Source: Flavobacterium psychrophilum (GTDB lineage: Bacteria; Bacteroidota; Bacteroidia; Flavobacteriales; Flavobacteriaceae). Taken from it: a stretch of DNA of 31,813 nucleotides. Shown piece after piece: positions 7,144 through 16,325 of the stretch; within the stretch, counting starts at the first letter, position 1, and each line of letters starts with the position of its first letter. Made by a program: the position numbers and the translations under genes. The DNA lies in NCBI GenBank assembly GCA_945860385.1, contig CAMAQD010000030.1:1-31813 (forward strand). The letters run 5' to 3'. The notes beneath the pieces are model-generated. The model saw only the letters and a list, made by a program, of their open reading frames with translations, was not told where the DNA came from and made no database searches.

Positions 7144-8202
7144 CTATATTGTTAACAAAAATGATATTGTATCAACATTATCTGCATAATCCCATAAATT
7201 TGGCTTTTGGGTTTGTCCAAAACTAATACTGCCTTCAACAAGATTATTGCTTACAATACATTGAATTTGTTCGTTTTCAGATTCTAGCCGAATTTGCAAA
7301 TCTTCGATTGAATCATAGTATTCGTAAAAAATGCTTGAAATTGGCGAAGCATAACTATTGTCTTCTTTTATGGTCAAAAAACCATTGTCCAATAACTTAA
7401 AATTACTCATCAGGAAAACCGCCTTGTTGTAATCATAATTGTTGGCGTATTTCTCGTAATGAATGATGTCCTGATATTCGAAAATCGCTTCAAAAAAAGC
7501 AGTAAAGGAGTAGCCTGTTGGCACAAAAAGTTTTGAAACATTGCGACATCCTAAACCAAAATACCTAAAAATATCTTCACCCAAAGCAATAAGTTGTTCC
7601 TTAGTTTCTTCTCCGTTTAAAACGGCAACCGAATTTCTGTTTTTTCGAATGATACTTGGTTTGCCTTTAAAATAATACTCAAAATAGCGAGCGGTATTGT
7701 TGCTTCCTGTGGCGATTACGGCATCAAAATTTTCTAATTTCCCTTCTATAAAAGTAATTTTGTTGGCAAATTCGGGTTCGATTGCAATTAAATATTTGGC
7801 TAAAAAAGGCAGTAAAAATTGGTCGTTCGACGAAGTTTTTATCAAAACATTATTTCCTGAAATTAGAACCGACAAAAAATCATGAAAACCAACTAATGGA
7901 ATGTTTCCAGCTAAAATTAGCCCAACATTTTTAGATTTTCCTTCTTTGAAATTGTAAGCAGAAAGCCATTTGTCCAGATTTTCTTCTGTCAAAGCTGTTG
8001 CCCAAGATTGAATAGAAAAATATACATTTTCAGGAGTGTACCAACCGTTGTGTGATTGCGATAATTGTATTAAATTTTCAAAATCTTCTAAAAATAAATC
8101 GTTATTCAAAACAGCGGAATTTATACTATTTTCTGCTTCGGAAAACTGACCTAAAAATTTTCCTAATTCAATAAAACCGCTTTTTTTATCGTTTTGTGAC
8201 AT
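7144..8202 (-). CDS. Acyl-CoA reductase, LuxC family
   Basis: A 352-residue protein of the LuxC/acyl-CoA reductase family in the aldehyde dehydrogenase superfamily. Such enzymes reduce activated acyl groups to aldehydes with NADPH; the physiological substrate in Bacteroidota is not established. Seen: AGNIPLVGFHDFL (residues 98-110), a nucleotide-binding stretch GNNVLIKTSSND (116-127), ATGSNNTARYFEYYF (164-178), and the probable catalytic cysteine in FGLGCRNVSKLFVP (Cys219). No signal peptide is present, so it should be cytosolic. It is divergent from the dicluster ferredoxin gene across a 130-bp gap and upstream of serC. A redox link with the ferredoxin is suggested by position only. Confidence 0.82.
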   Translation of the reverse strand: MSQNDKKSGFIELGKFLGQFSEAENSINSAVLNNDLFLEDFENLIQLSQSHNGWYTPENVYFSIQSWATALTEENLDKWLSAYNFKEGKSKNVGLILAGNIPLVGFHDFLSVLISGNNVLIKTSSNDQFLLPFLAKYLIAIEPEFANKITFIEGKLENFDAVIATGSNNTARYFEYYFKGKPSIIRKNRNSVAVLNGEETKEQLIALGEDIFRYFGLGCRNVSKLFVPTGYSFTAFFEAIFEYQDIIHYEKYANNYDYNKAVFLMSNFKLLDNGFLTIKEDNSYASPISSIFYEYYDSIEDLQIRLESENEQIQCIVSNNLVEGSISFGQTQKPNLWDYADNVDTISFLLTI

Positions 8203-8209
8203 AAGTAAC

Positions 8210-8240
8210 TTGTATATGAAAAGTTTTGATTGTATTTTTG
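8210..8240 (+). promoter_or_regulatory. Putative sigma-A promoter of the ferredoxin gene
   Basis: TTG at 8210-8212 and TATTTTTG at 8233-8240 are separated by 20 bases, matching the Bacteroidota pattern TTG-N~20-TAnnTTTG. The leader would be about 85 nt and contains a degenerate TTTTAAC/TCTAACTTC stretch at 8297-8321. The -33 half overlaps the start of the acyl-CoA reductase gene on the other strand. Confidence 0.5.
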
Positions 8241-8332
8241 GGCAAAAATAAGCTTTAATTCGTTATAAGTTCAAAGAGAAAACACAGCTTGCTACTTTTA
8301 ACTTATAACATCTAACTTCTAATATAAAAAAA

Positions 8333-8683
8333 ATGGCAATTATAATAACTGATGAATGCATCAATTGTGGTGCTTGCGAACCAGAATGTCCAAATACTGC
8401 AATATACGAAGGAGCAGATGATTGGAGATACAAAGACGGAACTAGAATCAAGGGAAAAGTAGTTTTACCTTCTGGCGAAGAAGTGGATGCTGATGCTGCC
8501 CAAACTCCAATTTCGGATGATATTTATTATATCGTTCCTGGAAAATGTACCGAATGTAAAGGATTTCATAGTGAGCCACAATGTGCGGCAGTATGCCCTG
8601 TTGACTGCTGTATTCCAGATGATAATCACGTAGAAAGCGAAGAAACTTTACTGTCAAGACAAGCATTTTTGCATAACGAATAA
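8333..8683 (+). CDS. Dicluster 4Fe-4S ferredoxin
   Basis: A 116-residue small electron carrier predicted to bind two [4Fe-4S] clusters. The first motif has Cys9, Cys12, Cys15 and Cys19 ([12 protein letters not shown]). The second has Cys72, Cys75, Cys84 and Cys88, with the spacing C-x2-C-x8-C-x3-CP seen in YfhL/Alv-type ferredoxins. Two further cysteines follow at 92-93. About 50 residues, largely acidic, separate the clusters, longer than in a minimal 2[4Fe-4S] ferredoxin. The start [13 protein letters not shown] is the standard ferredoxin N-terminus. It is transcribed away from the acyl-CoA reductase and ends at a strong terminator. The partner reductase or acceptor cannot be named from the sequence. 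Confidence 0.93.
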   Translation: MAIIITDECINCGACEPECPNTAIYEGADDWRYKDGTRIKGKVVLPSGEEVDADAAQTPISDDIYYIVPGKCTECKGFHSEPQCAAVCPVDCCIPDDNHVESEETLLSRQAFLHNE

Positions 8684-8706
8684 TAATAGTTCTTACAAAA
8701 AAAATC

Positions 8707-8737
8707 AAATCCTGAATTGACGTTCAGGATTTTTTTA
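8707..8737 (+). terminator. Rho-independent terminator of the ferredoxin gene
   Basis: A perfect 10-bp stem, AAATCCTGAA (8707-8716) and TTCAGGATTT (8723-8732), with a six-base loop, runs into a stretch of T ending at 8737. It lies 24 bp past the ferredoxin stop. Confidence 0.92.
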
Positions 8738-8762
8738 TGGTTTATAAATATGTTTTCAAACC

Positions 8763-8791
8763 AAAAGGGCTATCGATATGACAGCCCTTTT
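8763..8791 (-). terminator. Terminator of the TonB-dependent receptor gene
   Basis: Perfect 9-bp arms AAAAGGGCT (8763-8771) and AGCCCTTTT (8783-8791) lie 22 bp past the stop of the receptor gene on the minus strand. Short T-runs on both sides would let it work in either direction. Confidence 0.7.
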
Positions 8792-8812
8792 TAATTTATT
8801 TTTGATAATTAA

Positions 8813-11488
8813 TTAGAAATTAAATCCTAATCTAGCATAGTAATAAGCTCCGCTGAAACCCATTTGAACGGCATCCCAGTAGCCACCGGCTTCAACCCAG
8901 TCATCCTGTTGATCTGGATAAATATTGAAAATGTTATTACCACCAACGCTAAGTTTAAACGATTTAGAAAGTTTGAATCCTAAGGTCAAATCGGTAACCA
9001 TTTTAGCGCTGTACGTATCCGTTGCAGCAGCAATTTGGTTAGCAAAGCTTCCGTAATCAGCTACGTCTTGATATGTTTGATAATCTAATAATTTTACTTC
9101 ACTAAAGCGAGTGAACGATAAACCAGCATTAAACCATTTTCTGTCATACGTTAGGTTCAAGCCAAATTTACTTTCAGGAGCTGAGGCCAACAAGAAGGCT
9201 TTGTCACGTTCTCCAAAGAAAGTCTGTTCATCAAGACTTCCGTTTTTAACCTCAGTAATCTTCATATCATTAATATTTCCTGTCAACGTAGCACCAAAAG
9301 TGTTTTCGTCAAATTTCTTTTTCCACGCTAACACTACGTCTAACCCTTTTGTTTTGGTATCGGCTCCATTAACAAAAAACTGAGCTGCATCAACATTCAA
9401 TCCTAATGATGTGGCATCGAAATAGCCTGTCAAAACAATTCTGTCTTTTACATTTATTAGATAGCCGTCAATTGTAGCAGTAAAGTTTCCTTTGGTTACT
9501 GTAAAACCTAATGAGGCATTTAGGGCTTTCTCTTCATTTAAAGATTCTATACCAAAAGCTTTTGTTACAGGACTGTCATTGGCAGAAAGTAACACTTCGG
9601 TTGCTCCTGAACTGCTGAAATTAGTAAAACTAGTATTGTAATAAATTTGAGCTAAAGATGGTGCTCTAAATCCAGTACTGATGGAACCTCTCAAATTAAC
9701 AACGTCAGATATTTTAAATCTTGAAGATATTTTTCCGTTTAAAGTGCTACCAAAATCACTGTAATTTTCAAAACGAGCAGCTGCACTTACAAGGAATTTG
9801 TTTGTAATATCAAATTCAGCATCAACATAGGCCGAAAAATTGGAGCGAGATTCATCAACAACGTTTTTTGGACTGTATCCAGGAAAACCTTGCGATCCGC
9901 CAGGTCTTGGTTCGCCAGAAATAGGATCAATTGGAGCTGATTGCGTTAGCGGGTTAGTAATTGGCTTTCCAGTAGTGTCATAAGTTGCATAAGAACCAAT
10001 TTCACCTGAGAAAATTTCGAAGTTCTCCGTTCTGTATTCTGCTCCAAAAGCAAGATTCATTCCCTCAAGTATTGCAGCGTAGTTTTTTGAGAAATCTAAA
10101 TTTAAAGTGTTTTGACTAAGACTATGCCCTCCTGCGTCAAATTGAGTTGGAGAAGCACTTACTAAAGAAGCATTTAAAGTTCCTTTGATGGTATAGTCAA
10201 ATTTATTTTTTCCATAGGAATTGCTTAAATCAATATTCCATCCGCTGGATGTTTTAGTTTTGAAACCTGCCACGATAGAATTGTCAATAATTATTGAAGT
10301 AATTCGTGGTGTAAATCCACCCGGATAAATAGACTCTACCACTCTTTCGCCTCCGTTTCTGGTAAAAGCGTAAGCGTCAGTGTCTCTGTAATTTCTGCCT
10401 CCGAAAGCGTAAAAGTCAATTTTATCAGTAACAGGAAGTGATAAATTACCCATAAAATTAACTCCTGTAATACTGGCTTCTCCAAAACCTTTTCTAAAAT
10501 CAAAACCTGGTCTTAAGGTTTTTTCTTTATTTAAAAATTCACCGGTAAGGTTTGCATATCCTCCTTTTTTGCCTAATACAATTCCGTAGTTTGCAGTAAT
10601 TTTTGTGGACCCACCATCAAAAGCCTGGTCTTTTCCAAAAGAATTTCCATTACCATTTTTGTCTAATCTATACCCATCTGTATTGGCAGTTCCAACAGGG
10701 AAATCTCCTTTTGCATTTGTATTGTAAGCACCATAAGTTACAGAACCCGTTAATTCATCTACATTGTCATTCAAAACAATGTTGATGACACCAGCGATAG
10801 CATCAGAACCATATTGTGCAGCAGCACCATCTCTCAAAATTTCAATTCTTTTGATGGATGAAGCAGGAATGGCATTCAAATCGGTTCCTGTATTTCCTCT
10901 ACCACGAGTTCCAAATAGGTTGATTAGTGAAGATTGATGTCTTCTTTTCCCGTTAATTAAAACAAGGGTTTGGTCAGGTCCTAAACCTCTCAATGAAGCA
11001 GGATCAACGTGATCTGCACCATCTGATCCCGATTGTTTGTTAGCATTAAAAGAAGGCGCAACATATTGTAGCAGTTCGTTAATTTCAATTTTCCCGCTCT
11101 GTGTTGTTACATCCTTAACGCTAATTATGTCAATGGGAACGGCAGAGTTTACCACAGTTCTTTTGGCATTTCTTGATCCTACAATTTGAACTTCTTGTAA
11201 TTCTTGTTCTCCTTCTGAAGATAATACAACATTAAGAGTGGTTTCAGTAACTGCTTTTGTTTCAGATTTGTATCCAATATAGGTAAAAACAAGAGTGGCT
11301 CCTTCTTGAACTTTTATTTGGTAAGCTCCGTCAACATCTGTTGAAACTCCGTTTTTAGTTCCTTTTTCGAAAATGTTTACTCCCGGTAAAACAGCTCCTG
11401 AATTGTCTTTTACTACACCGGATATTTCCTTTTGGGCAAAAAGAAACGTGACGTTCAGTAATAATAATAAAAGTGTAATTTTTTTCAT
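8813..11488 (-). CDS. TonB-dependent outer-membrane receptor
   Basis: An 891-residue outer-membrane receptor. It has a signal peptide (about residues 1-18, ending LFAQ) and an N-terminal carboxypeptidase-like regulatory domain (GVVKDNSGAVLPGVNIF to about residue 90). A plug domain follows (about 105-240) containing SLRGLGPDQTLVLINGKRRH and RIEILRDGAAAQYGSDAIAG. The rest is a long beta-barrel ending in aromatic-rich YYYARLGFNF. It imports a scarce ligand across the outer membrane using TonB energy. The plug resembles receptors for iron complexes or other small molecules rather than SusC. No SusD-like gene is adjacent and no ligand-specific neighbour is present, so the substrate is unknown. It stands alone, with its own terminator, divergent from ychF. 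Confidence 0.93.
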   Translation of the reverse strand: MKKITLLLLLLNVTFLFAQKEISGVVKDNSGAVLPGVNIFEKGTKNGVSTDVDGAYQIKVQEGATLVFTYIGYKSETKAVTETTLNVVLSSEGEQELQEVQIVGSRNAKRTVVNSAVPIDIISVKDVTTQSGKIEINELLQYVAPSFNANKQSGSDGADHVDPASLRGLGPDQTLVLINGKRRHQSSLINLFGTRGRGNTGTDLNAIPASSIKRIEILRDGAAAQYGSDAIAGVINIVLNDNVDELTGSVTYGAYNTNAKGDFPVGTANTDGYRLDKNGNGNSFGKDQAFDGGSTKITANYGIVLGKKGGYANLTGEFLNKEKTLRPGFDFRKGFGEASITGVNFMGNLSLPVTDKIDFYAFGGRNYRDTDAYAFTRNGGERVVESIYPGGFTPRITSIIIDNSIVAGFKTKTSSGWNIDLSNSYGKNKFDYTIKGTLNASLVSASPTQFDAGGHSLSQNTLNLDFSKNYAAILEGMNLAFGAEYRTENFEIFSGEIGSYATYDTTGKPITNPLTQSAPIDPISGEPRPGGSQGFPGYSPKNVVDESRSNFSAYVDAEFDITNKFLVSAAARFENYSDFGSTLNGKISSRFKISDVVNLRGSISTGFRAPSLAQIYYNTSFTNFSSSGATEVLLSANDSPVTKAFGIESLNEEKALNASLGFTVTKGNFTATIDGYLINVKDRIVLTGYFDATSLGLNVDAAQFFVNGADTKTKGLDVVLAWKKKFDENTFGATLTGNINDMKITEVKNGSLDEQTFFGERDKAFLLASAPESKFGLNLTYDRKWFNAGLSFTRFSEVKLLDYQTYQDVADYGSFANQIAAATDTYSAKMVTDLTLGFKLSKSFKLSVGGNNIFNIYPDQQDDWVEAGGYWDAVQMGFSGAYYYARLGFNF

Positions 11489-11643
11489 AATAAATTGATT
11501 TTTGATTTGACTTTGGTTTGGAATTGGTTCGCAATTTAAATTTTTTTAACAAAACATTTGCAGATAGAGTTGTTTTTTATTAAAAAATTATTGGCAATGG
11601 ATTAATCTCTAGTTTTTAATGTGGTAAACATTTTTTTAAGTCT

Positions 11644-11651
11644 TATATTTG
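11644..11651 (+). promoter_or_regulatory. -7 promoter box TATATTTG of ychF
   Basis: TATATTTG matches TAnnTTTG exactly and lies 25 bp before the ychF ATG, giving a very short leader. No TTG at the usual -33 distance is evident. Confidence 0.6.
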
Positions 11652-11676
11652 CACATTTTTAAATAAACACCATATA

Positions 11677-12771
11677 ATGAAAGCAGGAATTGTAGGATTA
11701 CCAAATGTTGGAAAATCAACATTATTCAATTGTTTATCCAATGCCAAAGCGCAAAGTGCTAACTTTCCGTTTTGTACCATCGAACCCAATATAGGAGTTG
11801 TAAATGTTCCAGATTCGAGAATGACTAAACTGGAAGAATTAGTAAAACCACAACGCGTTCAAATGGCAACTGTTGATATTGTTGATATTGCAGGTTTGGT
11901 TAAAGGAGCTAGCAAAGGAGAAGGTTTAGGCAATCAATTTTTGGGAAACATCAGAGAATGTAATGCTATTATTCACGTATTGCGTTGTTTTGATAATGAT
12001 AATATTGTTCACGTTGACGGAAATGTAGATCCTATTCGTGATAAAGAAACGATTGACATCGAATTGCAATTGAAAGATTTAGAAAACGTTGAAAAACGTC
12101 TCGAAAAAGTAAATCGTGCCGCCAAAACCGGAAATAAAGAAGCCCAAGTTGAAAAAGCACTTTTAGATAGAATTAGAGAAACTTTGCTTCAAGCAAAATC
12201 AGCAAGAACGGTAGTTCCGCAAAATTACGACGAAGAAGTTTTGATGGAAGGTTTTCAATTGATTACAGCAAAACCTGTTTTGTATGTTTGTAATGTGGAT
12301 GAAAATTCGGCTGTAAACGGAAACGCTTATGTGGATCAAGTTCGCGAATTGGTAAAAGATGAAGATGCGGAAGTTATTATTCTTTCGGTAGGAGCAGAGG
12401 CCGATATTACCGAATTGGAAAGCTATGAAGAACGCCAGGTTTTCTTGGAAGATATGGGTTTACACGAGCCAGGAGCTTCGGTTTTAATTCGTGCCGCTTA
12501 TAAATTATTGAAACAACAAACGTATTTTACCGCTGGTGTCAAAGAAGTTCGTGCTTGGACCATCAACATTGGAGCCACTGCGCCACAAGCGGCAGGAGTT
12601 ATCCACACTGATTTCGAAAAAGGATTCATTCGTGCCGAAGTGATTGCTTACGAAGATTTCGTTCATTATGGATCGGAAGCCAAATGCAAAGAAGCAGGAA
12701 AGTTCAAGGTCGAAGGAAAAGAATATGTAGTGAAAGATGGAGATGTAATGCATTTCCGTTTCAATGTCTAA
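11677..12771 (+). CDS. ychF: Ribosome-associated ATPase YchF/OLA1
   Basis: A 364-residue TRAFAC-class P-loop NTPase of the Obg family that prefers ATP and is linked in other bacteria to ribosomes and oxidative-stress responses. Seen: P-loop GLPNVGKST (residues 7-15), switch region ANFPFCTIEPN (29-39), DIVDIAGLVKGASKGEGLGN, and CNVDE in place of the NKxD guanine-specificity motif, the usual sign of ATP preference in YchF. The C-terminal TGS domain contains the stretches FTAGVKEVRAWTI and GFIRAEVIAYEDF and ends DGDVMHFRFNV. The length is exactly typical. It is a single gene with its own promoter box and terminator. Confidence 0.96.
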   Translation: MKAGIVGLPNVGKSTLFNCLSNAKAQSANFPFCTIEPNIGVVNVPDSRMTKLEELVKPQRVQMATVDIVDIAGLVKGASKGEGLGNQFLGNIRECNAIIHVLRCFDNDNIVHVDGNVDPIRDKETIDIELQLKDLENVEKRLEKVNRAAKTGNKEAQVEKALLDRIRETLLQAKSARTVVPQNYDEEVLMEGFQLITAKPVLYVCNVDENSAVNGNAYVDQVRELVKDEDAEVIILSVGAEADITELESYEERQVFLEDMGLHEPGASVLIRAAYKLLKQQTYFTAGVKEVRAWTINIGATAPQAAGVIHTDFEKGFIRAEVIAYEDFVHYGSEAKCKEAGKFKVEGKEYVVKDGDVMHFRFNV

Positions 12772-12795
12772 ATAGAAAATAATGAAAATAGATAG

Positions 12796-12827
12796 AACTG
12801 CTCAAGCGATTGGGCAGTTTTTTTTTG
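12796..12827 (+). terminator. Rho-independent terminator of ychF
   Basis: Arms AACTGCTC (12796-12803) and GGGCAGTT (12812-12819), with one G-T pair, are followed by about nine T. The hairpin lies 24 bp past the ychF stop. Confidence 0.88.
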
Positions 12828-13045
12828 GACCTAATCCAGCTTTTCATTACAAGATTTTCCCATAACTCTATTTTTTCTAAGACCAAAAAGGAGCTTCCTT
12901 TAGTCGCTCTTTTTAATCAAGAAAAAAGGAGAGTTAAAGAAAAATGCTTTTCATTGCAATCTGGGGTAAAATCAAGATTGCACTTCCATTGGATTTATGT
13001 TTTTTTTATGTAATTTCACTTTAAAATCTATAAAGTAAAACAAAA
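12828..13045. other. Intergenic stretch with two further hairpins, no gene
   Basis: Between the ychF terminator and the lipoprotein gene I see no convincing reading frame. Two structures stand out: AAAAAGGAGC with GCTCTTTTT (about 12885-12915, one bulge), and an 8-bp repeat TGCAATCT (12955-12962) with AGATTGCA (12975-12982). Neither is followed by a strong T-run. They may be decayed intergenic repeats. Confidence 0.5.
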
Positions 13046-13705
13046 ATGAAAAGATATATTTTAGTATTGGCTTTACTTCTTTTTTTTTCCTGCAAAAAGG
13101 CTGAACCTTGGGGAATCAATTTTTATTTCGAAAATCCTCAACCCATAAATGATGCTGAATTGTCGAAAATCCCTAATAAATTTCAAGGATTATTTATGGA
13201 TTCGGATTCTGTATTCTTTAATATTAAAGAAACTATTATTCTTGAAGAAAATTTTTATCGATTCAAGTTTCCTCTAAAAGATTTGGACTCGTTAAAGAAT
13301 GAATTTATTTTTTCAAATGGCAAGTGCATTTCTAAGGACAAAAAGGAGATTTATGATTATAGAAAACTCAAAGATTCCATAGAATTTTCAAATAAACAAA
13401 TAGATACATTTTTTATTTTTTCAGACTCACAGAAAGCCAAACGGTTCGATGGAAAATTAGTTCTGAGTTACAAAGATTCTATTTACTGGACCATAAAATC
13501 AATTCGATTAGAAAATAATAGGCTGAAAGTAAAATATATTTATTCTGAAGAAGATTTAAAGAGAATTGATTCATTGACAAAAATTAAATCGACAATGATC
13601 GATTCGTCTTCTTTTATTATTAAACCTTCTAGAAACGAATTTAAAAGAATTTTGAATTTGAAACATTTGGGTGAAGATGTAGAATATAGACAAATTTCCA
13701 AATAA
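13046..13705 (+). CDS. Lipoprotein of unknown function
   Basis: A 219-residue exported lipoprotein. A lysine-arginine start and a hydrophobic core lead to the lipobox LLFFSC, with the lipidated cysteine at residue 16 followed by KK. The mature part alternates charged and aromatic residues, with several segments of likely beta-strand (FNIKETIILEENFYRFKFPL, GKLVLSYKDSIYWTIKSIRL). I see no catalytic motif and recognise no family. Its neighbours (ychF, flavin reductase) give no functional hint. Codon use resembles the host. It could be a lineage-specific envelope protein. Confidence 0.7.
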   Translation: MKRYILVLALLLFFSCKKAEPWGINFYFENPQPINDAELSKIPNKFQGLFMDSDSVFFNIKETIILEENFYRFKFPLKDLDSLKNEFIFSNGKCISKDKKEIYDYRKLKDSIEFSNKQIDTFFIFSDSQKAKRFDGKLVLSYKDSIYWTIKSIRLENNRLKVKYIYSEEDLKRIDSLTKIKSTMIDSSSFIIKPSRNEFKRILNLKHLGEDVEYRQISK

Positions 13706-13765
13706 TAGTAGAATTAGCAATAGGTCGATTGCCATTTTTACACTACATTTAGAAAAATATTTATT

Positions 13766-14287
13766 ATGAAAATCATCGCCTTTGCCGGAAGTAATAGTCA
13801 ACATTCTATCAATAAAAAATTAGCCACTTATGTAGCTTCACTTTTCGAAAATGCTGAAATGGAAGTGTTGGATTTAAACGATTTTCAAATGCCTTTATTT
13901 GGTGTTGATATCGAAAAGGAAATCGGTCAGCACCCTTTGGCGAAAGCCTTTTTAGATAAAATTTCAACAGCCGATATTTTGGTAGTTTCCCTTGCCGAAA
14001 ATAACGGAAATTATTCAGTGGCTTTCAAAAATGTTTTCGATTGGTGTTCCAGAATTGGCGCAAAAGTATTTCAGGATAAACCAATGTTGCTAATGGCAAC
14101 TTCGCCCGGAGCAAGAGGTGGAGCATCAGTTCTTGAAATTGCCAAGAATGCCCTGCCTCGTTATGGAGCAGCTATAAAAGCAACGTTTTCCTTGCCTAAT
14201 TTTAATGATAATTTTGATGTTGAAAAAGGGATAATTTCTAATGAGGAATTAGATAAACAATTGAAGGAAATTGTAAAGAATTTTTAA
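13766..14287 (+). CDS. NAD(P)H-dependent FMN reductase-family oxidoreductase
   Basis: A 173-residue flavodoxin-like protein of the NADPH-dependent FMN reductase family (SsuE/ArsH/chromate-reductase group). It would bind FMN and pass electrons from NAD(P)H to flavin, quinone or other acceptors. Seen: the phosphate-binding loop AGSNSQHSINKKLA (residues 7-20), ENNGNYSVAFKNVFDW (78-93), the usual flavin-contact segment, and the second loop TSPGARGGASV (113-123). No signal peptide is present, so it is cytosolic. Its gene lies 60 bp after the lipoprotein gene. The exact electron acceptor cannot be read from the sequence. Confidence 0.88.
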   Translation: MKIIAFAGSNSQHSINKKLATYVASLFENAEMEVLDLNDFQMPLFGVDIEKEIGQHPLAKAFLDKISTADILVVSLAENNGNYSVAFKNVFDWCSRIGAKVFQDKPMLLMATSPGARGGASVLEIAKNALPRYGAAIKATFSLPNFNDNFDVEKGIISNEELDKQLKEIVKNF

Positions 14288-14441
14288 ATCCAAAGTCTGA
14301 AACCCACTGTCAATATCATTCTTAATAACTTTGACGATTTCCTCTTTTAAAATGGGTTGACATTTCCTATATTAGCACACCCGAGGTCAATGGGAAAAGC
14401 ATAGGCCGAACGGTACGTAATTAAATTCGATAAATTTTATA

Positions 14442-16304
14442 ATGTCCGATCAAAATCAATATACCGAAGATAATATTCGGTCACTCGACTGGAAAGAACA
14501 CATCAGAATGCGTCCCGGAATGTACATCGGAAAACTCGGTGACGGTTCCTCGCCAGACGATGGTATTTACATTCTTCTCAAAGAAGTCCTGGACAACTGT
14601 ATCGATGAATTCGTTATGGGCGCAGGAAAAACCATCGAGGTAACCATCAAAGACAAAACGGTTTCCGTTCGCGATTACGGTCGCGGAATTCCCCTTGGAA
14701 AAGTAATCGATGTGGTTTCAAAAATGAATACCGGAGGTAAATACGATTCTTTGGCATTCAAGAAGTCTGTAGGATTAAATGGTGTTGGAACAAAAGCCGT
14801 GAATGCTTTGTCCAATTATTTTCGCGTGGAATCCGTTCGTGATGACAAGCAAAAAGCCGCCGAATTCTCAGGCGGAAACTTGGTTTTGGAGGAAGATATT
14901 ATAGAAACTACCAAACGAAAAGGAACCAAAGTTACTTTTATTCCCGACGAAGCGATTTTCAAAAATTACAAATACCGTTATGAATACATAATCAAAATGC
15001 TCAAAAACTATTGTTATCTCAACAATGGTTTGACTATTTTATTCAACGGTGAAAAATATTTTTCTGAAAATGGATTGAAAGATTTATTGGAAGAAACCAT
15101 CCACGCTGACGATCTCGAATACCCAATCATACATTTGAAAGGAGACGATATCGAAATCGCCTTAACGCACAGTAAAACCCAATACAGCGAGGAATATCAT
15201 TCGTTTGTAAACGGACAAAATACGACCCAAGGAGGAACACATTTGGCTGCTTATCGCGAAGCCATTGTAAAAACCATCCGGGAATTTTACAACAAGAGTT
15301 TCGAAGCTTCGGATGTACGGAAATCCATTGTGACAGCCATTAGCATCAAAGTAATGGAACCCGTTTTTGAGTCACAGACCAAAACCAAATTAGGTTCGAC
15401 CGATATGGGTTCAGAACCGGGAATGCCATCTGTTCGAACATTTGTCAATGATTTTGTAAAAAATAAATTAGACAGTTATTTGCATAAAAACCCGGCAACT
15501 TCTGAGGCACTTTTGCGCAAAATTATGCAGGCAGAAAGAGAAAGAAAAGAACTTTCCGGTATTCGAAAATTGGCGACAGACCGAGCCAAGAAATCCAATT
15601 TGCACAACAAAAAATTAAGAGATTGTCGGGCACACCTTCCTGATACCAAAAACCCAAAAAATTTAGACAGTACCCTTTTTATCACTGAGGGAGATTCCGC
15701 TTCGGGATCGATAACTAAATCTCGTGATGTTAATACACAAGCGGTTTTTAGTCTTCGTGGAAAACCACTGAATTGTTACGGAATGACCAAAAAAATTGTC
15801 TACGAAAATGAGGAATTCAATTTGTTACAAGCTGCTTTAGATATCGAAGATGGTCTTGAAAAATTGAGATATAACAACATCGTAATTGCCACCGATGCCG
15901 ATGTCGATGGAATGCACATTCGTTTGTTGTTGATTACATTTTTCTTGCAATTTTTCCCGGAATTAATCAAAGAAGGGCATTTGTATATTTTGCAAACGCC
16001 GCTATTCAGGGTTCGAAACAAGAAAGAAACCATTTATTGCTATTCTGAAGAGGAACGAAAAGCAGCCATAGAAAAATTAAAACCAAAACCGGAAATCACT
16101 CGATTTAAAGGTTTGGGTGAAATATCGCCAGACGAATTCAAGAATTTTATTGGAGAAACCATTCGATTAGATCCAATTATGATGGATAAAAACACTTCAG
16201 TAGAGCAATTGTTGTCTTTCTATATGGGAAAAAATACGCCGGACCGACAAGAATTTATTATCAAGAATTTGAAGGTGGAATTAGATACGATTGAAGCAAG
16301 TTAA
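14442..16304 (+). CDS. parE: DNA topoisomerase IV subunit B
   Basis: A 620-residue ATPase subunit of the type IIA topoisomerase that decatenates chromosomes. Seen: the GHKL ATPase with catalytic-base Glu48 and Asn52 ([11 protein letters not shown]), DYGRGIP (78-84), the ATP lid [14 protein letters not shown] (111-124), the QTK-loop lysine region (SQTKTKLGS, 311-319), and the TOPRIM domain with EGDSASG (416-422) and DADVDG (485-490), then RFKGLGE near the C-terminus. The length is that of ParE rather than the longer proteobacterial GyrB. parC lies 1.8 kb downstream on the same strand, separated by two small genes. ParE rather than GyrB is chosen because of the ParC-like partner. Confidence 0.93.
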   Translation: MSDQNQYTEDNIRSLDWKEHIRMRPGMYIGKLGDGSSPDDGIYILLKEVLDNCIDEFVMGAGKTIEVTIKDKTVSVRDYGRGIPLGKVIDVVSKMNTGGKYDSLAFKKSVGLNGVGTKAVNALSNYFRVESVRDDKQKAAEFSGGNLVLEEDIIETTKRKGTKVTFIPDEAIFKNYKYRYEYIIKMLKNYCYLNNGLTILFNGEKYFSENGLKDLLEETIHADDLEYPIIHLKGDDIEIALTHSKTQYSEEYHSFVNGQNTTQGGTHLAAYREAIVKTIREFYNKSFEASDVRKSIVTAISIKVMEPVFESQTKTKLGSTDMGSEPGMPSVRTFVNDFVKNKLDSYLHKNPATSEALLRKIMQAERERKELSGIRKLATDRAKKSNLHNKKLRDCRAHLPDTKNPKNLDSTLFITEGDSASGSITKSRDVNTQAVFSLRGKPLNCYGMTKKIVYENEEFNLLQAALDIEDGLEKLRYNNIVIATDADVDGMHIRLLLITFFLQFFPELIKEGHLYILQTPLFRVRNKKETIYCYSEEERKAAIEKLKPKPEITRFKGLGEISPDEFKNFIGETIRLDPIMMDKNTSVEQLLSFYMGKNTPDRQEFIIKNLKVELDTIEAS

Positions 16305-16325
16305 AAATGATTTAAAAACATATAA

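Noticed and set aside
8813..11488. Treating the TonB-dependent receptor as the SusC of the pectin locus
   Set aside because: It lies about 10 kb away, has its own terminator, lacks a SusD neighbour, and its plug resembles non-SusC receptors.
14288..14441. A promoter for parE from TTGACA and TATATTAG near 14357-14378
   Set aside because: The two motifs are only about 8-12 bases apart and the -7 box has a mismatch, so the geometry does not fit a Bacteroidota or an E. coli-type promoter.
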